Part shown: in pieces, positions 5,597-6,805 of the stretch
Position numbering within the stretch: the stretch's first letter is position 1
Layout: each line of letters opens with the position of its first letter
DNA from: JABILX01 sp041648305
GTDB lineage: Bacteria > Patescibacteriota > Gracilibacteria > UBA1369 > LOWO2-01-FULL-3
Direction: 5' to 3'
DNA length: 6,805 nucleotides
NCBI GenBank assembly: GCA_041648305.1
Contig: JBAZPI010000045.1
Span: 1 to 6,805 of the forward strand
Made by a program: the position numbers and the translations under genes
The notes under the pieces: generated by a model
Databases searched by the model: none
Seen by the model: only the letters and a program-made list of their open reading frames with translations
Told to the model about the DNA's origin: nothing

Positions 5597-6805
5597 ATGA
5601 GAGCAAAAAAGAACTTTTTAATGGTTGTGCTTGTTATTCTTGTTGTGCTGTCTTTGCTGGTCGCTTTTCTGCCGGCTTTGAGTTTGGATGCCGGGGCTTT
5701 TTCGGATGTTGAATCTGATAATCCGAATATCGATGCCATCAATTATTTGCAAGCCAATGAGATGGTCGATGGGTACGATGATGGAACATATAAGCCCGAG
5801 GCGAATATCAATCGCGCCGAGTTTCTCAAGATTGTGATGGGTGCGACTTCGTATGAGCCAAAGGGGGAGGATTGTTTTGAGGATGTCGGTGATGAGTGGT
5901 ATGCGCCATATATTTGCAAGGCGAAGGAGCTTGAGTTGATTGATGGGTATAGTGATGGCACTTTCAAGCCGGGGCAAGAAATAAATTTTGCTGAGGCGAG
6001 CAGGATAGTTGCGAATTTGCTTGGGTTGCCGGTTGATGAAAATTATGACGAGAACTGGTTCCAGATGTACGTGGAGGCGTTGGAGAGTGCGAAGGCTATT
6101 CCTGCCAGTATTGAGGATTTTGGAAAAACTTTGACTCGCGGGGAAATGTCGGACATGGTTTGGCGAATTGATTCGGGAAACACGTATGAACTTTCAAATA
6201 CTTACGAGGGGATTAAAACCGGTGAGCATATTGTTGCTGAGATGACGGGATTTGAGGATTGTGCTGATTTGAGGGCTTATTTGGAAGAGAATACGGAAAA
6301 GTATGATTATTTTTATGGGGATATGGTGATGGTGGAGGAAATGGAGATGGAGGGGGCTACTTCCGGGGCTGCTCCCGGGGAAGATGCTCCAAAGGAATCT
6401 GAAACTTTTGCGGACGAGCCTGCTGAGATGTCCGGTGCTGAAGGCGGTGCGGAAGGTGGCACTGAATTCTCGACTACAAATATTCAAGTTGAGGGTGTTG
6501 ATGAGGCCGATATCATAAAAAATGATGATCAGTATGTTTATGTTTTAAAGGGTAGTACCGTCAGGATTGTAGAGGCTTATCCTCCCACTTCAATGGCTGA
6601 AGTTGAAAGTGTTACTTTTGCGAACGCCTATTTCTATCCCTCTGAAATGTATGTGGATGGTGATCAGTTGGTAGTCATAGGGAATACGTCTGATTATATG
6701 GGATATTTCTTGGAAGATGCCGGTGATCAGGTATATACCGAGATGGTTGAGGTTTATATTTTTGATATAAGTGATAGAAGCAATGCGGTTTTGGAAAGGC
6801 AGCTT
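5597..6805 (+). CDS. Secreted SLH-domain protein with Beta_propel domain (3' end outside window)
   Basis: This is a predicted cell-surface protein, with 403 residues visible before the right edge. Residues 1-34 are a signal peptide: a basic start (RAKKN), a long Leu/Val core, and an AGA site for cleavage before FSDV. Three S-layer homology domains follow at about 35-83 (DGYDDGTYKP, INRAEF), 93-144 (FEDV, DGYSDGTFKP, INFAEA) and 153-191 (degenerate, LTRGEM). SLH domains typically hold proteins to cell-wall polymers. Residues 240-290 are a Met/Glu-rich, then Ala/Gly/Glu-rich linker. From about 291, FSTTNIQVEGVDEADIIKND starts the Beta_propel domain (Pfam Beta_propel, COG4880 type), whose function is unknown; it normally needs several hundred more residues. 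The visible part has 82 Asp/Glu against 24 Lys/Arg. C93 and C107 could form a disulfide in the second SLH domain. The ATG at 5597 directly precedes the signal peptide. No Shine-Dalgarno sequence is present. Confidence 0.92.
   Translation, partial: MRAKKNFLMVVLVILVVLSLLVAFLPALSLDAGAFSDVESDNPNIDAINYLQANEMVDGYDDGTYKPEANINRAEFLKIVMGATSYEPKGEDCFEDVGDEWYAPYICKAKELELIDGYSDGTFKPGQEINFAEASRIVANLLGLPVDENYDENWFQMYVEALESAKAIPASIEDFGKTLTRGEMSDMVWRIDSGNTYELSNTYEGIKTGEHIVAEMTGFEDCADLRAYLEENTEKYDYFYGDMVMVEEMEMEGATSGAAPGEDAPKESETFADEPAEMSGAEGGAEGGTEFSTTNIQVEGVDEADIIKNDDQYVYVLKGSTVRIVEAYPPTSMAEVESVTFANAYFYPSEMYVDGDQLVVIGNTSDYMGYFLEDAGDQVYTEMVEVYIFDISDRSNAVLERQL

Noticed and set aside
5554..5977. Minus-strand open frames opposite the SLH gene
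   Set aside because: The plus strand encodes a signal peptide and clear SLH domains here, so the opposite frames are shadows.

Overview
The window reads as a bacterial chromosome fragment with two conserved housekeeping genes on the minus strand, followed by two less conserved genes on the plus strand. Every recognisable gene decodes cleanly with the standard bacterial code. UGA is never needed as a sense codon in the 1121 codons of rpoB or in serS, which argues against the UGA-glycine lineages (Gracilibacteria, SR1). The source may be a Patescibacteria (CPR) lineage such as Peregrinibacteria or a relative. The grounds are an SLH-anchored protein with a Beta_propel domain, compact RpoB without the large lineage insertions, no Shine-Dalgarno sequences, and an rpoB not preceded by rplJL. 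This assignment is inference and only moderately secure.

Layout: 1-3363 (minus) is rpoB, the RNA polymerase beta subunit, running off the left edge after its KLNHLVEDKIH motif, so roughly the last 100 residues are missing. It carries an unusual lysine-rich N-terminal tail of about 115 residues. Positions 3364-3595 hold its own near-consensus promoter (TTGACA-16-TAGAAT) and a structured leader of about 98 nt. That leader has an all-GC hairpin inside a 9-bp closing stem that ends nine bases before the ATG. Short repeats follow directly after the serS stop. Positions 3596-4870 (minus) are serS, seryl-tRNA synthetase, complete at 424 residues.

Positions 4871-5095 are a divergent intergenic region with two imperfect dyads and a strong plus-strand promoter (TTGACA-16-TATGAT). 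That promoter drives a 130-residue orphan gene (5096-5488) that I cannot assign to a family. After a 108-base gap, 5597 to the right edge encodes a secreted, very acidic surface protein. It has a signal peptide, three SLH domains, a low-complexity acidic linker, and the start of a Beta_propel (COG4880-type) domain.

rpoB and serS serve transcription and translation but appear to be separate transcription units. The two plus-strand genes have no evident functional link to them. I see no mobile element, CRISPR array, tRNA or rRNA, and no convincing new multi-gene system. The points most worth following up are the RpoB tail, the rpoB leader fold, the orphan gene with its strong promoter, and the absence of Shine-Dalgarno sequences at all four starts.
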